DNA of 64,000 nucleotides from Pseudomonas sihuiensis (GCF_900106015.1 NZ_LT629797.1:1240001-1304000); one strand, 5' to 3'; positions 22,351 through 32,519 are shown, counted from the stretch's first letter. The notes: generated by a model not told the origin, from the letters alone. Made by a program: numbers and translations.

Positions 22351-24195
22351 ATGAATGCCCGTCGCCGCCTGCGCTTCTCTCCCTGGCTGTTGCTGAGCCT
22401 GTTGCTGTGCTGGTCGACATGGGCCGGTGCCGTCCCTCTCGATGTCGCCCAGCCGAGCGAGCAGCCGCTGTCGCTAACCACCCATGCCGGAATCCTGGAG
22501 GATGCCTCGCGGGCGCTGCAGCTTTCGGACGTGCGATCAGCAGAGATGGCCGCACGTTTCCGTTATCAGGAGTCCCCCAGCGCTTCCTTCGCCCTGGGCT
22601 TCACCCGTTCGGCCTACTGGTTTCGGCTTGACGTTGGCAACTCCGGCGACCAGCCGTTGACGCGCCTGCTGGTGGTCGACAACCCGCGTATATCCCTGGT
22701 CGATGCGTACGTGCCGGACGGGCAGGGTGGCTACCGCACCTGGTTCACCGGCGCGGATCGCCCGCAGACGGGCAAGGCCTACGCCAACCGCAACTTCGTT
22801 TTCCCGCTGCACCTGCCGGCGCACGCGCAACAGGTGGTGTACCTGCGCGTCGAGTCGAGCATCGGCCTGCACGTACCGCTACAACTCTGGACGGCCGACG
22901 CGCTGCGCGGCTACGAGCGCGAAGACGATATGGCCCGCGCCGGCTACATGGGCATCGCCGTCGCGATGCTGCTGTTCAACCTGATGCTGTTCATCGCCCT
23001 GCGAGATCGCCTCTATCTGCTCTATGTGACCTTCGTGCTGATCACCGCCAGCGCCCTGACGATCAAGAACGGCATGGCCCCGGACTGGAAGCTGCTCGGC
23101 CAGACGCTCAACAGCAACGTGGTCTACTACTCGGCGGTCTCGCTGACCTTGAGCGCCATGCTGCTGTTCATGCGCGGCATGCTACAGACCGCGCGCCTGC
23201 TGCCACGGGTCGATCCTGGCTTGCGCGCGTTGATTGCTCTGTATCTGCTTTCGCCGCTGATCTATGCCTTCGCGCTGCCCCAGGTGTCGCGCGTGGCCAT
23301 CGTGGTCAACCTGCTCACTGCCTTCGTCATGCTCGGCGTGGGCGTGGCCTGCGCCCTCAAGCGTCAGCGCAGCGCCTACTTCTTCCTCGCTGCCTTCGGC
23401 CTGCTGATCCTCGGCGGTGCCAGCACCAGCCTGCGCGCCATGGGCCTGTTGCCGACCAACGCCTTCACGGTCGACGGCCTGCAGCTCGGCTCGTCGCTGG
23501 AGATGCTGTTGCTGGCCTTCGCCCTGGCCGACCGCATCAACGTCATGCGTCAGGAAAAACTGCAGGCCCAGGCCAGGTTGTTGCAAACCCGGGAGCAATT
23601 GGTGGATACCCTGCAACGGTCCGAGCGCGAACTGGAGCAACGCGTCGCCGCGCGCACCGAAGAGCTGCAGGTGCTCAACAGCCGTCTGGAGACCCTGAGC
23701 CTGACCGATGCCTTGACCGGCATCGCCAATCGTCGCCACTTCGACGAGGTGCTAGACAAGGAATGGAAGCGCGCCCAGCGCGTCGGCGAGCCGTTGGCCC
23801 TGGCCGTGCTGGATGTCGACTGGTTCAAGACCTACAACGACCACTACGGCCACCCGGCTGGCGACAGCTGTCTGCAGCAGATCGCGCAAACCCTGGCCGC
23901 CACCATCAGCCGTTCTACCGATCTGGTGGCGCGCTATGGCGGCGAGGAGTTCGTCTTTCTCGCGCCGTCGACCGGGCCCGATGGGGCGCACAGCATGGCC
24001 GAGAAACTGGTCCGGGCCGTCGAGGCCCTGGCGTTGCCACATGAGCGCTCGCCTTTGGGCCACGTCAGTATCAGTGTCGGCATTGCCTCGATGCGAAACG
24101 ATGGCAACAGCCCGGCACAAACGCTCGTGCAGCGGGCCGATGCGGCGCTGTATCGGGCCAAGGCACAAGGCCGTAATCGGGTGGAGTGCGGCTGA
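22351..24195 (+). CDS. Diguanylate cyclase with 7TMR-DISM sensor
   Basis: 614 residues. Signal peptide (about 1-27), periplasmic 7TMR-DISMED2-like beta domain (about 45-185), seven membrane helices (about 195-395), then a coiled coil and a C-terminal GGDEF domain. The catalytic motif is YGGEEF (about residues 529-534). An inhibitory I-site RSTD lies five residues upstream, so active c-di-GMP synthesis with product feedback is expected. The periplasmic domain family often senses carbohydrates. The start MNARRRL is chosen because the signal peptide begins there; no strong ribosome-binding site is seen. The signal sensed is unknown. Confidence 0.92.
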   Translation: MNARRRLRFSPWLLLSLLLCWSTWAGAVPLDVAQPSEQPLSLTTHAGILEDASRALQLSDVRSAEMAARFRYQESPSASFALGFTRSAYWFRLDVGNSGDQPLTRLLVVDNPRISLVDAYVPDGQGGYRTWFTGADRPQTGKAYANRNFVFPLHLPAHAQQVVYLRVESSIGLHVPLQLWTADALRGYEREDDMARAGYMGIAVAMLLFNLMLFIALRDRLYLLYVTFVLITASALTIKNGMAPDWKLLGQTLNSNVVYYSAVSLTLSAMLLFMRGMLQTARLLPRVDPGLRALIALYLLSPLIYAFALPQVSRVAIVVNLLTAFVMLGVGVACALKRQRSAYFFLAAFGLLILGGASTSLRAMGLLPTNAFTVDGLQLGSSLEMLLLAFALADRINVMRQEKLQAQARLLQTREQLVDTLQRSERELEQRVAARTEELQVLNSRLETLSLTDALTGIANRRHFDEVLDKEWKRAQRVGEPLALAVLDVDWFKTYNDHYGHPAGDSCLQQIAQTLAATISRSTDLVARYGGEEFVFLAPSTGPDGAHSMAEKLVRAVEALALPHERSPLGHVSISVGIASMRNDGNSPAQTLVQRADAALYRAKAQGRNRVECG

Positions 24196-24207
24196 GAGAA
24201 ATAAAAA

Positions 24208-24234
24208 AGCCCCAGAGCATCGAACCCTGGGGCT
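24208..24234 (-). terminator. Terminator of the mexEF-oprN operon
   Basis: Arms AGCCCCAG and CTGGGGCT with an 11-base loop, flanked on the left by six A bases that give a U run on - strand transcripts. It lies 39 bases after the oprN-type stop. Confidence 0.8.
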
Positions 24235-24272
24235 GAGGAGGGTCGGCATGGCGCCGACCGGGGAGAGTGGGT

Positions 24273-25661
24273 TCAGGCCTGAGGCTGCCAGCCGCCGCCG
24301 AGCGCCTTGTAGATCGCGACGATACCGCTGTAGAGCTCGACCTCAGCCGAGGCCTGGGCATCTTCGGCGGCCAGGCGCTCACGTTCGGCGTCCAGCAGCA
24401 CGAGGAAATCCACCGTGCCTTCGCGATAGCGGATCGCGGCCTGATCGGCTGCAGCACGACTGGCTTCGGCCTGGCGCACCAGGGAAACCAGGCGCTGCTG
24501 GCGCTTGGCGTAGTCGCTGAAGGCGTTTTCAGACTCCTCCAGTGCCAGCAATACCTGCTGTTCGTACTGCGACAGCGCGCCATCAGCCTCGGCTTCGGCG
24601 CCGCGCAGGCGCGCTCGTACGCTGCCGAGATCGAAGGCCGCCCAGCTGATGCTCGGCGCTACGCCCCAGGCACGGGCTGCTGATGAACCCAGCTGCGAGC
24701 CGCGCCCGGCGGTAAAGCCGAGAAAGCCGGAGAGGCTGACCCGCGGGAACAGGTCGGCAGTCGCCACGCCGACTTCGGCCGTGGCCGCCGCCAGCTGCCG
24801 CTCGGCCGCCTGGATGTCCGGGCGACGGCGCAGCAGTTCGCTCGGGTTGCCGATGGGCAATGCCTTGGCGATCACCGGCAGTGGTTTGGGCGACAGGTCG
24901 ATCTGCAGCTGTTCCGGGCGCTGGCCGAGCAGGGTGGCGATGCGGTTCTGCGCCCGCACCTGCTGCGCCTGCAGTTGCGGCAGGCTGGCTTCGGTGGCGG
25001 CCAGGCGCGCATCGGCGCGCAGGACGTCCAACTCGGTGCCGACACCGGCATCGCGCAACTGCTCGGTGATGGCGCGCGAGTCCTGCTGGTTCTTCAGGTT
25101 CTCGCGGGCGATGCTTTCACGCAGTTGCGCGCCGCGCAGGGTGCCGTAGGCATCGACCAGTTCGGCAATCAGGCTGACCTGCAACTGATAGTAGTCGGCC
25201 TCGGCCACTTCGATGCGCGCTTCGCTGCCTTCCAACTGGCGCTGGATGCGGCCGAACAGGTCGAGCTCCCAGGCCATATTCAGGCCCAGGTCGTAGCGCT
25301 CCTGACGAACGCGCTCGTCCGTTGTCGGGGGCTGCTGAGCCTTGCCGAACTCGCCGCTGGCGCGGCTGGTGACGGTGGGCAGGCGGTCGTTGGCCACGTC
25401 ATCGCGAATGGCCCGCGCCGCGCGCAGGCGATTGAACACCACGCGCAGCTCGCGGTTGTCGGCAAGCGAGCGCTGCACCAGCTGGTTCAGCGTCGGGTCG
25501 TCGAACTGCTGCCACCAGGTGGCTTCGAACCGGCTGCGGTCATAGTCTGCCGCCTCCAGCGCGGCAATGCGCGCAGGATCGGTCACGGGCGCTCGATAGT
25601 CCGGGCCGACGGCGCACGCCGACAGCGCCAGGGTCAGGAGGACGGGGGCAAAGGCTTTCAT
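24273..25661 (-). CDS. oprN: Outer-membrane efflux channel of the MexEF system (OprN type)
   Basis: 462 residues. The lipoprotein signal has Cys16 in ALSACAVGPDY, typical of NodT/OprM-family channels. Two repeats of the outer-membrane efflux domain follow, with PSELLRRRPDIQAAERQLAAA as the conserved centre. It forms the trimeric channel-tunnel that carries drugs from the inner-membrane pump across the outer membrane. The start overlaps the mexF stop (ATGA), so it is coupled to the pump. The name rests on position after mexF and on sequence pattern. Confidence 0.92.
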   Translation of the reverse strand: MKAFAPVLLTLALSACAVGPDYRAPVTDPARIAALEAADYDRSRFEATWWQQFDDPTLNQLVQRSLADNRELRVVFNRLRAARAIRDDVANDRLPTVTSRASGEFGKAQQPPTTDERVRQERYDLGLNMAWELDLFGRIQRQLEGSEARIEVAEADYYQLQVSLIAELVDAYGTLRGAQLRESIARENLKNQQDSRAITEQLRDAGVGTELDVLRADARLAATEASLPQLQAQQVRAQNRIATLLGQRPEQLQIDLSPKPLPVIAKALPIGNPSELLRRRPDIQAAERQLAAATAEVGVATADLFPRVSLSGFLGFTAGRGSQLGSSAARAWGVAPSISWAAFDLGSVRARLRGAEAEADGALSQYEQQVLLALEESENAFSDYAKRQQRLVSLVRQAEASRAAADQAAIRYREGTVDFLVLLDAERERLAAEDAQASAEVELYSGIVAIYKALGGGWQPQA

Positions 25662-28600
25662 GCATGCGACTCCTGCAGACGGGCAGCTTTGCGGGCTTCG
25701 CGTTTCTCGACGAAGCCGCGGATCAGGACATAGAACACCGGAGTCAGCAGCAGGCCGAAGAAGGTCACGCCGATCATCCCGGAGAACACCGCCACACCCA
25801 TGGCATGGCGCATCTCGGCACCGGCACCGCTGGACAGCACCAGCGGCACCACGCCCATGATGAAGGCGATGGAGGTCATCAGGATCGGGCGCAGGCGCAG
25901 GCGGCAGGCCTCCAGCACGGCTGCGACGCGGTCCATGCCTTCTTCCTGTTTGTCCTTGGCGAACTCCACCAGCAGGATGGCGTTCTTGCAGGCCAGGCCC
26001 ACCAGTACGATCAGGCCGATCTGGGTGAAGATATTGTTATCGAGGCCGGCCATGATCACCCCGGTGATGGCGGCGAGCAGTACGGTCGGTACGATCAGGA
26101 TCACCGCCAGCGGCAGGCTCCAGCTTTCGTACTGAGCCGCCAGCACCAGGAAGGCCAGCAGCACGCAGAGCGGGAAGATGAAGATCGCGGTATTGCCGGC
26201 GAGAATCTGCTGGTAGGTCAGGTCGGTCCACTCGAAGGTCATGCCGATTGGCAGTTCCTCGTCCAGCAGCTTGGCGATGGCGGCCTCGGCCTGGCCGGAG
26301 CTGTAACCCGGGGCGGCGGCACCGTTGATCTCGGCGGTGAGGAAGCCGTTGTAGTGCATCACCCGATCCGGACCTGCGCTGTCATCGACCTTGACGAAGG
26401 TCGACAGCGGCACCATTTCCCCACGGTTGTTACGCACCTTGAGCTGGCCAATCTGTTCCGGCTCCAGGCGGAACTGCTGGTCGGCCTGGACGTTGACCTG
26501 GTAGGTACGGCCGAAGCGGTTGAAGTCGTTGGCATACAGCGAGCCCAGGTACACCTGCAGAGTGTCGAAGATGTCGCTGATGGCCACGCCGTGGGTCTTG
26601 GCCTTTTCCCGGTCGATGGCGGCATCGACCTGCGGCACGTTGACCTGGTAGCTGGTGAACACCGACATCGGGTTCAGTTCCGGCAACTGGCGGGCCTTGT
26701 TGAGGATGTTCTGAGTCTGCACGTACAGCTCGTCATAACCCAGGTTGCCACGATCCTGAATCTGCAGGCGGAAGCCACCAATGGTGCCCAGGCCCTGTAC
26801 CGGCGGCGGCGGGAAGATGGCGAGGTAGGCTTCCTGAATTTCACTGAACTGGCCGTTGAGCTCGGCGGCGATGGCGCCGGCAGACATGTTTTCGTCCTTG
26901 CGCAGGCTGAAGTCCTTGAGCGTGACGAAAACGATGCCGCTGTTCGGGCTGTTGGTGAAACCGTTGATCGACAGGCCGGGGAAGGCCACGGTGTTCTCCA
27001 CGCCCGGGTGCTTGCCGGCGATTTCGCTCATGCGCTTGATCACTGCTTCGGTGCGATCCAGCGTCGCGGCATCCGGTAGTTGGGCGAAGGCCACCAGGTA
27101 CTGCTTGTCCTGTTGCGGCACGAAACCGGTCGGGGTGCTGGCGAAGCCCAGGTAGCCGAGCACCAGCAGGCCACCGTAGATCAGCATGGCGATGCTGCTG
27201 CCACGCAGTACACGGCGGACGGTGCCGACATACCCATTACTGGCACGCTCGAACATGCGGTTGAACGGGCCGAACAACCAGCCGCCGAACAGTTTGTCGA
27301 GCACGCGCGAGAAGGCATCTTTCGGCGCGTGGTGATCCTTGAGCAGGATGGCCGACAGCGCAGGCGACAGGGTCAGCGAGTTGAGAGCCGAGATCACCGT
27401 GGAGATGGCAATGGTCAGCGCGAACTGCTGGTAGAACTGCCCGGTGAGACCGGAGATGAACGCGGTCGGGATGAACACGGCGCACAGCACCAGGGCGGTG
27501 GCGACGATGGGGCCGGTCACTTCCTTCATGGCCTGACGCGTGGCGTCGAGCGGCGACTTGCCCAGGGCGATGTTGCGTTCGACGTTCTCCACCACGACGA
27601 TGGCGTCGTCCACCACGATACCGATGGCCAGCACCAGGCCGAACAGCGACAGAGCGTTGAGCGAGAAACCGAGCAGGTGCATGACCGCGAAGGTGCCGAT
27701 CAGCGAGACAGGTACGGCCACCAGCGGGATGATCGAGGCGCGCCAGGTCTGCAGGAACAGGATCACCACCAACACCACCAGCACGATGGCTTCGAGCAGG
27801 GTGTGCACCACAGCCTCGATGGAGCCGCGGACGAAGATGGTCGGGTCATAGACGATCTCGTAGTCCATGCCCTGCGGGAAGCTCTGTTTCAACTCGGCCA
27901 TGCGCTCGCGCACCGAGTCGGAAATCTCGATGGCATTGGAGCCCGGGCGCTGGAACACCGGGATGGCCACGGCCGGCTGGTTGTTCAGCAGCGAGCGCAG
28001 GGCGTACTGGTTGGAGCCCAGCTCGACGCGGGCGATGTCGCGCAGACGGGTAATCTCACCGTTGTCGCCGACGCGGATGATGATGTTCTCAAACTCTTCC
28101 TCGGAGACCAGGCGGCCCTGAGCGTTGATCGACAGCTGGAAGCTGTTGCCGGCATCGGAAGGCGGCGCGCCGAGGGCACCGGCGGCGACCTGGCGGTTCT
28201 GCTCACGAATGGCGGTGACCACGTCGGTGGCGGTGAGCCCGCGCGAGGCTACCTTGTTCGGGTCGAGCCAGACGCGCAGCGAGTAGTTGCCCATACCGAA
28301 CAGCTGCACGTCGCCCACGCCGTCCAGGCGCGCCAGTTCGTCCTTGACGTTGAGCGCGGCGTAGTTGGACAGGTAGAGCATGTCGTAGCGCTGATCCGGC
28401 GAGGTCAGGTGCACCACCATGGTCAGGTCCGGGGAGGCCTTGTCCACGGTCACGCCGAGACGCTGCACTTCGGTGGGCAGGGTCGGCATGGTGCGGGTGA
28501 CGCGGTTCTGCACCTGCACCTGGGCGTTGTCCAGGTCGGTACCGAGGGCGAAGGTCACGGTCAGCGTCAGGCGGCCATCGATGGTCGACTGCGACGACAT

Positions 28601-28837
28601 GTAGAGCATGCCCTCGACGCCGACGATGGCCTGCTCCAGCGGCGAGGCGACGGTTTCACCGATCACCTTGGGGTTGGCGCCGGGAAAATCGGCACGCACC
28701 ACGACGGTGGGCGGCACCACTTCCGGGTATTCACTGATCGGCAGTTGAAACAGCGAGATGGCGCCGCCGATCAGGATCAGCAGCGACAGCACGGCGGCGA
28801 AAATCGGCCGCTGGATAAAGAATTGCGAGAAATTCAT
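25658..28837 (-). CDS. mexF: RND multidrug efflux transporter MexF
   Basis: 1059 residues, normal length for HAE1-type RND pumps. Twelve membrane helices arise from two halves, each with a large periplasmic loop. The proton-relay motif VLAIGIVVDDAIVVVENVERN in helix 4 carries the paired aspartates. It exports chloramphenicol, fluoroquinolones, trimethoprim and quorum-sensing precursors in P. aeruginosa. It is the middle gene of mexE-mexF-oprN, 28 bases after mexE, and overlaps oprN by 4 bases. The gene appears complete and undamaged. Confidence 0.96.
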   Translation of the reverse strand: MNFSQFFIQRPIFAAVLSLLILIGGAISLFQLPISEYPEVVPPTVVVRADFPGANPKVIGETVASPLEQAIVGVEGMLYMSSQSTIDGRLTLTVTFALGTDLDNAQVQVQNRVTRTMPTLPTEVQRLGVTVDKASPDLTMVVHLTSPDQRYDMLYLSNYAALNVKDELARLDGVGDVQLFGMGNYSLRVWLDPNKVASRGLTATDVVTAIREQNRQVAAGALGAPPSDAGNSFQLSINAQGRLVSEEEFENIIIRVGDNGEITRLRDIARVELGSNQYALRSLLNNQPAVAIPVFQRPGSNAIEISDSVRERMAELKQSFPQGMDYEIVYDPTIFVRGSIEAVVHTLLEAIVLVVLVVILFLQTWRASIIPLVAVPVSLIGTFAVMHLLGFSLNALSLFGLVLAIGIVVDDAIVVVENVERNIALGKSPLDATRQAMKEVTGPIVATALVLCAVFIPTAFISGLTGQFYQQFALTIAISTVISALNSLTLSPALSAILLKDHHAPKDAFSRVLDKLFGGWLFGPFNRMFERASNGYVGTVRRVLRGSSIAMLIYGGLLVLGYLGFASTPTGFVPQQDKQYLVAFAQLPDAATLDRTEAVIKRMSEIAGKHPGVENTVAFPGLSINGFTNSPNSGIVFVTLKDFSLRKDENMSAGAIAAELNGQFSEIQEAYLAIFPPPPVQGLGTIGGFRLQIQDRGNLGYDELYVQTQNILNKARQLPELNPMSVFTSYQVNVPQVDAAIDREKAKTHGVAISDIFDTLQVYLGSLYANDFNRFGRTYQVNVQADQQFRLEPEQIGQLKVRNNRGEMVPLSTFVKVDDSAGPDRVMHYNGFLTAEINGAAAPGYSSGQAEAAIAKLLDEELPIGMTFEWTDLTYQQILAGNTAIFIFPLCVLLAFLVLAAQYESWSLPLAVILIVPTVLLAAITGVIMAGLDNNIFTQIGLIVLVGLACKNAILLVEFAKDKQEEGMDRVAAVLEACRLRLRPILMTSIAFIMGVVPLVLSSGAGAEMRHAMGVAVFSGMIGVTFFGLLLTPVFYVLIRGFVEKREARKAARLQESHA

Positions 28838-28865
28838 GGGGTTTCCTCAAGTCGCGCTGGCGTGA

Positions 28866-30104
28866 TCAGCCGCGCGGCGCGCGTGCGTCGATGTGGTCGG
28901 CGGCGATACGCGGGGCCTGGCTTGCATCGACGGCCTGACGCAGGCGCGCCAGTTGCTCGAGGGTGCTGTCATCGGCCATGGTCACGGGTTGCGGGTCGAC
29001 GGTGGCGCCGGGCATGGCGCGCTGCAGACCGTTGACCACGATCTTCTCGCCCTTGCTCAGGCCGCTGCGGACGATGCGCAGGCCTTCGAGCTTCGGCCCC
29101 AGCTCGATGGAGCGATAGGCCACGGTATTGTCCTCACCCAGCACCAGCACGTACTTCTTGCCCAGGTCGGTGCCGACCGCTTCGTCCTTGATCAGGGTGG
29201 CGGCGTAGGGCTTGCTGCCCACCAGTTTCAGGCGCGCGTACAGGCCCGGGGTAAAGCGACCATCCTGGTTGTCGAATACAGCGCGACCACGAATGGTGCC
29301 GGTGCGCGGGTTGACCTGGTTGTCGAGAAAGTCCAGCTGACCCAGGTGCGGGTGGCCGGCCTCATCGGACAGGCCGAGGTAGACCGGGCTGGCGCCACGG
29401 GCATCGGCACCGGACTCACGGGCCAGCTCGACGTACTTGAGGAAGGCGCGTTCGTCAGCGTCGAAGTAGGCGTAGACCTTGTCGGTGGAGACCACCGAGG
29501 TCAGCAGGCTTTCACCGGCACCCACCAGGTTGCCTTCGGTGATCTCGGCACGGCTGACGCGGCCATTGATGGGCGCGGTGATACGGGTAAAACCGAGGTT
29601 CAGACGGGCATTTTCCAGCTCGGCGGCGATTGCCGCGACCTGAGCCTGAGCTTCGGTAGCGGCACTGGCGCGGGCGTCGGCCAGTTCGGCGGAAATGGCG
29701 TTGCTCTGGCGCAGGCGCTCGCCACGACGGGCCTCGTTGACGGCGCGAGCCTGGTTGGCACGAGCCTGTTGCAGCTGGGCTTCGAGGCGCTTGACCTCGG
29801 TCTGGAACGGACGCGGGTCGATCTGGAACAGCAGGTCGCCTTTCTTCACCAGGCTGCCCTCACTGAAGGCGACGCGGTCGATATAGCCGGAAACGCGCGG
29901 ACGAATTTCAACCGACTGCGGCGCTTCGAGGCGACCGGTGAACTCGTCCCACTCGGTGATGGGTTGCTCGATCACTTCGGCGACGCTGACCTTGGCTGCA
30001 GGCATGTGTGCCTGGGTCTGTGCGGCCTGTTCGCAGCCGCCGAGTGCAAGGATGCCGGCGAGGGCCAGGGGGACTATCCAGATGTTCTTGTGTTGCTGTT
30101 CCAT
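28866..30104 (-). CDS. mexE: RND efflux membrane-fusion protein MexE
   Basis: 412 residues. The lipoprotein signal has Cys24 in ILALGGCEQ, so it is anchored in the inner membrane facing the periplasm. Barrel-sandwich halves flank a coiled-coil hairpin (about residues 95-170), with RPRVSGYIDRVAFSEGSLVKKGD as the first lipoyl-like half. It bridges MexF to the outer-membrane channel. It is first in the operon and preceded by a 259-base region with a LysR-type site. Confidence 0.95.
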   Translation of the reverse strand: MEQQHKNIWIVPLALAGILALGGCEQAAQTQAHMPAAKVSVAEVIEQPITEWDEFTGRLEAPQSVEIRPRVSGYIDRVAFSEGSLVKKGDLLFQIDPRPFQTEVKRLEAQLQQARANQARAVNEARRGERLRQSNAISAELADARASAATEAQAQVAAIAAELENARLNLGFTRITAPINGRVSRAEITEGNLVGAGESLLTSVVSTDKVYAYFDADERAFLKYVELARESGADARGASPVYLGLSDEAGHPHLGQLDFLDNQVNPRTGTIRGRAVFDNQDGRFTPGLYARLKLVGSKPYAATLIKDEAVGTDLGKKYVLVLGEDNTVAYRSIELGPKLEGLRIVRSGLSKGEKIVVNGLQRAMPGATVDPQPVTMADDSTLEQLARLRQAVDASQAPRIAADHIDARAPRG

Positions 30105-30190
30105 GGGAGGCTCCGCCAGTCGGATTTCGGAATGGGCGGAGTCTGCGACCGAGCCTGGCAGGCGACGAATCGAATGCCACGAAACTCATT

Positions 30191-30205
30191 ATCAGCGTTA
30201 ATGAT
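30191..30205. promoter_or_regulatory. Candidate MexT (LysR-type) binding site upstream of mexE
   Basis: ATCA, seven bases, TGAT: a 15-bp dyad with the T-N11-A layout of LysR-type sites, 86 bases upstream of the mexE start in the mexT-mexE gap. On the - strand it partly resembles the reported MexT/nod-box pattern (ATCA-N5-GTCGAT). The fit to the full consensus is incomplete. Confidence 0.45.
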
Positions 30206-30363
30206 GATTGACCGTTCATGGCGACACTGCCGGGTGCCCTGTCATTCGGCACAAGGACAGGCAACGGCCGGTATCCGGGGGCACACGAACACTGACGAGC
30301 GCCTGGGTTGGCGAAGAAATCCCTGAGGCTCACTGAAACGCAGCAGCCAAGGGCAGTTCGTGC

Positions 30364-31278
30364 CTAGAGACTATCGGGGTCGCCACAGAACATTTGAATG
30401 CGCGAGCGCAACCAGCGCTCGGCCGGGTCGTTATCCTGGGCGCCACGCCAGGCCATGTGCAGCTCGAAGGACTGTGTCTGCAGCGGCAAGTCCTCGGCAC
30501 GTAGCCCTCCGGCCGCGGTCAGCGCAGCGGCGGTGTAGTCCGGCACGCTGGCGACGATATCGGTTTCCGCCAGCAGGGTGGCCAGGCCGTTGAACTGCGG
30601 TACGGCCAGCACCACATGACGTTCGCGGCCAAGCTTGGCCAGCTCGTCATCGATGAAGCCGGTGAGGTCACCCGCGAACGACACCAGTGCATGCGGGCGG
30701 GCGCAGTAATCATCCAGGCTCAGCGCGCCGGGTGCGGTATCGGCGCGCAGCAGCTTGGCCTTGCTGCGGCGCAGCACCTTGCGCTTGGCATTGGCCGGCA
30801 GCTCCTCGGTGTAGGCCACACCTACCGAGATTTCCCCGGACGCCAGCAGCGCCGGCATCATCAGGTAATTGGTGCGGCGGATCACCAGCACCACACCAGG
30901 TGCCTCGGCGCGCAGGCGGCGGAGCAGGGCAGGGAGCAGGGCGAACTCGACATCATCGGACAGGCCGATGCGAAACACCGCCTTGCTGGTGGCCGGGTCG
31001 AAGTCGGCTGCACGGCTGACGGCCGTGGAGATTGAATCCAGCGCCGGCGAGAGCAGGGTAAAGATTTCCTGCGCGCGAGGCGTAGGCTCCATGCTGCGGC
31101 CGGTACGCACGAACAATGGGTCATCGAACAAGGTACGCAGGCGGGAGAGGGCGGCACTGATGGCCGGCTGGCCAAGAAACAGCTTCTCTGCAGCCCGGGT
31201 CACACTGCGCTCGTGCATCAGCGTCTCGAAGACGATTAGCAGGTTGAGATCGAGGCGACGCAGGTCGTTGCGGTTCAT
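30364..31278 (-). CDS. mexT: LysR-type activator MexT
   Basis: 304 residues. The N-terminal winged helix has MNRNDLRRLDLNLLIVFETL and AAEKLFLGQPAISAALSRL, very close to what I recall of P. aeruginosa MexT. A periplasmic-binding-protein-like effector domain follows, with DFDPATSKAVFRIGLSDD. MexT activates mexEF-oprN and mexS in response to redox or nitrosative stress. The frame is intact, whereas P. aeruginosa lab strains often carry an inactivating 8-bp insertion. It sits between mexE and the divergent mexS, the arrangement expected for this locus. Confidence 0.95.
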   Translation of the reverse strand: MNRNDLRRLDLNLLIVFETLMHERSVTRAAEKLFLGQPAISAALSRLRTLFDDPLFVRTGRSMEPTPRAQEIFTLLSPALDSISTAVSRAADFDPATSKAVFRIGLSDDVEFALLPALLRRLRAEAPGVVLVIRRTNYLMMPALLASGEISVGVAYTEELPANAKRKVLRRSKAKLLRADTAPGALSLDDYCARPHALVSFAGDLTGFIDDELAKLGRERHVVLAVPQFNGLATLLAETDIVASVPDYTAAALTAAGGLRAEDLPLQTQSFELHMAWRGAQDNDPAERWLRSRIQMFCGDPDSL

Positions 31279-31402
31279 CCAATTACCATTCGAGGGATAC
31301 GGGCCTTGTCAGCACGGCGCTGCAAATGAGAGCCTTTGCCCGGGCAATAGTACGGGCAGTGTGCAGCGGATTGAAAGTCGCTGAATCACTGACAGGCATG
31401 AA

Positions 31403-31425
31403 GACTATCGATAGAGTCTGATAGT
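31403..31425. promoter_or_regulatory. Candidate MexT operator between mexT and mexS
   Basis: Dyad-rich stretch. CTATCGATAG is a perfect 10-bp palindrome at about 31405-31414, and flanking GACT at 31403-31406 and AGTC at 31415-31418 continue it with one extra base. A further GATAGT follows. It lies about 72 bases upstream of the mexS start in the divergent gap, where a LysR-type regulator would bind. Confidence 0.45.
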
Positions 31426-31496
31426 GTCGCCGCCGCACAGCGGATAGAGTCCACAGTCATTGAAGTGTTAATCCGCGATCAAGCTCGAGGTAAGCG

Positions 31497-32519
31497 ATGT
31501 CCCGCATGATCCGTTTTCATAAGTTCGGCGATGCCGATGTGCTCCAGTATGAAGAGGTTCCGACACCTGTGCCTGGCCCTGGCGAAGTCCTGGTGCGTGT
31601 GCAGGCAGTCGGCCTGGGCTGGAAGGACGTGCTGTGGCGTCAGAACCTGGCGTCCGAACAGGCCAAGCTTCCGGCCGGCACCGGTTTTGAACTGGCCGGT
31701 ACAGTGGCTGTGCTGGGTGATGGTGTAAGCGACTTCGAAGTCGGCACCGCCGTTGCCGGCTTCCCGGCGGGCACGCCGAATCGTTATCCGACCTGGGGCG
31801 ATCTGGTGCTGATGCCCAGCCATGCTCTGACCCGTTATCCCGACGTGCTCAGCCCGGTCGAGGCCAGCGTTCATTACACCAGCCTGCTGTTCGGCTACCT
31901 GGCACTGAACGATCTCGCGCATCTGAAGCCCGGCCAGCATGTGCTGATCACCGAGGCCAGCCACTGCATGGCACCACAGACCGTGCAACTGGCCAAGGCG
32001 CTGGGTGCCAAGGTCATCGTTTCCACCAGTTCTTCGGCGGATCGCGAATTCCTGCGTGGCCTGGGTGCCGACAAGGTGATCGCCACCGAGGAACAGGACC
32101 TGGTCCTGGAAGTCGAGCGCTACACCGAAGGCAAGGGTGTCGAGGTGATTCTCGACCAGTGTGCCGGCCCGCAGATGAAGCTACTGGGTGATATCGCCGC
32201 GCCGCGCGGCAAGCTGATCCTGTACGGCATCAATGGCGGCAACGATACTGCTTTCCCTGCTTGCGCCGCATTCAAGAAGCACCTGCAGTTCTTCCGTCAC
32301 TGCGTGCTGGATTTCACTGGGTGCCCGGAGCTGGGAATCGAGCCGAACAATGATGCCGTGCAACGCGCGCTTAAGCACATCAATCAGATGACTGCGGACC
32401 GCCTGCTGACGCCGGTGATCGACAAGGTGTTCGACTTCGAAGATTTCGTCGAAGCGCATCGCTACATAGAAACCTGCCCGAACCGCGGGCGGGTGGCCCT
32501 GAAACTGGCCACGGATTAA
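31497..32519 (+). CDS. mexS: Zinc-free quinone oxidoreductase MexS
   Basis: 340 residues of the medium-chain dehydrogenase/reductase superfamily. A GroES-like N-terminal domain has VRVQAVGLGWKDVLWRQ, and a Rossmann NAD(P)H-binding half follows with the dipeptide region around VLITEASHCMAPQTVQLAKALGAKVI. The zinc-binding residues of alcohol dehydrogenases are not evident. In P. aeruginosa, MexS detoxifies an unknown electrophile and its loss switches MexT on. It is divergent from mexT as in P. aeruginosa, which supports the name. GAGGTAAG just upstream is the likely ribosome-binding site. Confidence 0.9.
   Translation: MSRMIRFHKFGDADVLQYEEVPTPVPGPGEVLVRVQAVGLGWKDVLWRQNLASEQAKLPAGTGFELAGTVAVLGDGVSDFEVGTAVAGFPAGTPNRYPTWGDLVLMPSHALTRYPDVLSPVEASVHYTSLLFGYLALNDLAHLKPGQHVLITEASHCMAPQTVQLAKALGAKVIVSTSSSADREFLRGLGADKVIATEEQDLVLEVERYTEGKGVEVILDQCAGPQMKLLGDIAAPRGKLILYGINGGNDTAFPACAAFKKHLQFFRHCVLDFTGCPELGIEPNNDAVQRALKHINQMTADRLLTPVIDKVFDFEDFVEAHRYIETCPNRGRVALKLATD

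Noticed and set aside
27080..29035. 651-residue open frame opposite mexF
   Set aside because: Antisense shadow of a well-supported transporter gene; Q/H/D/G-rich without any domain.
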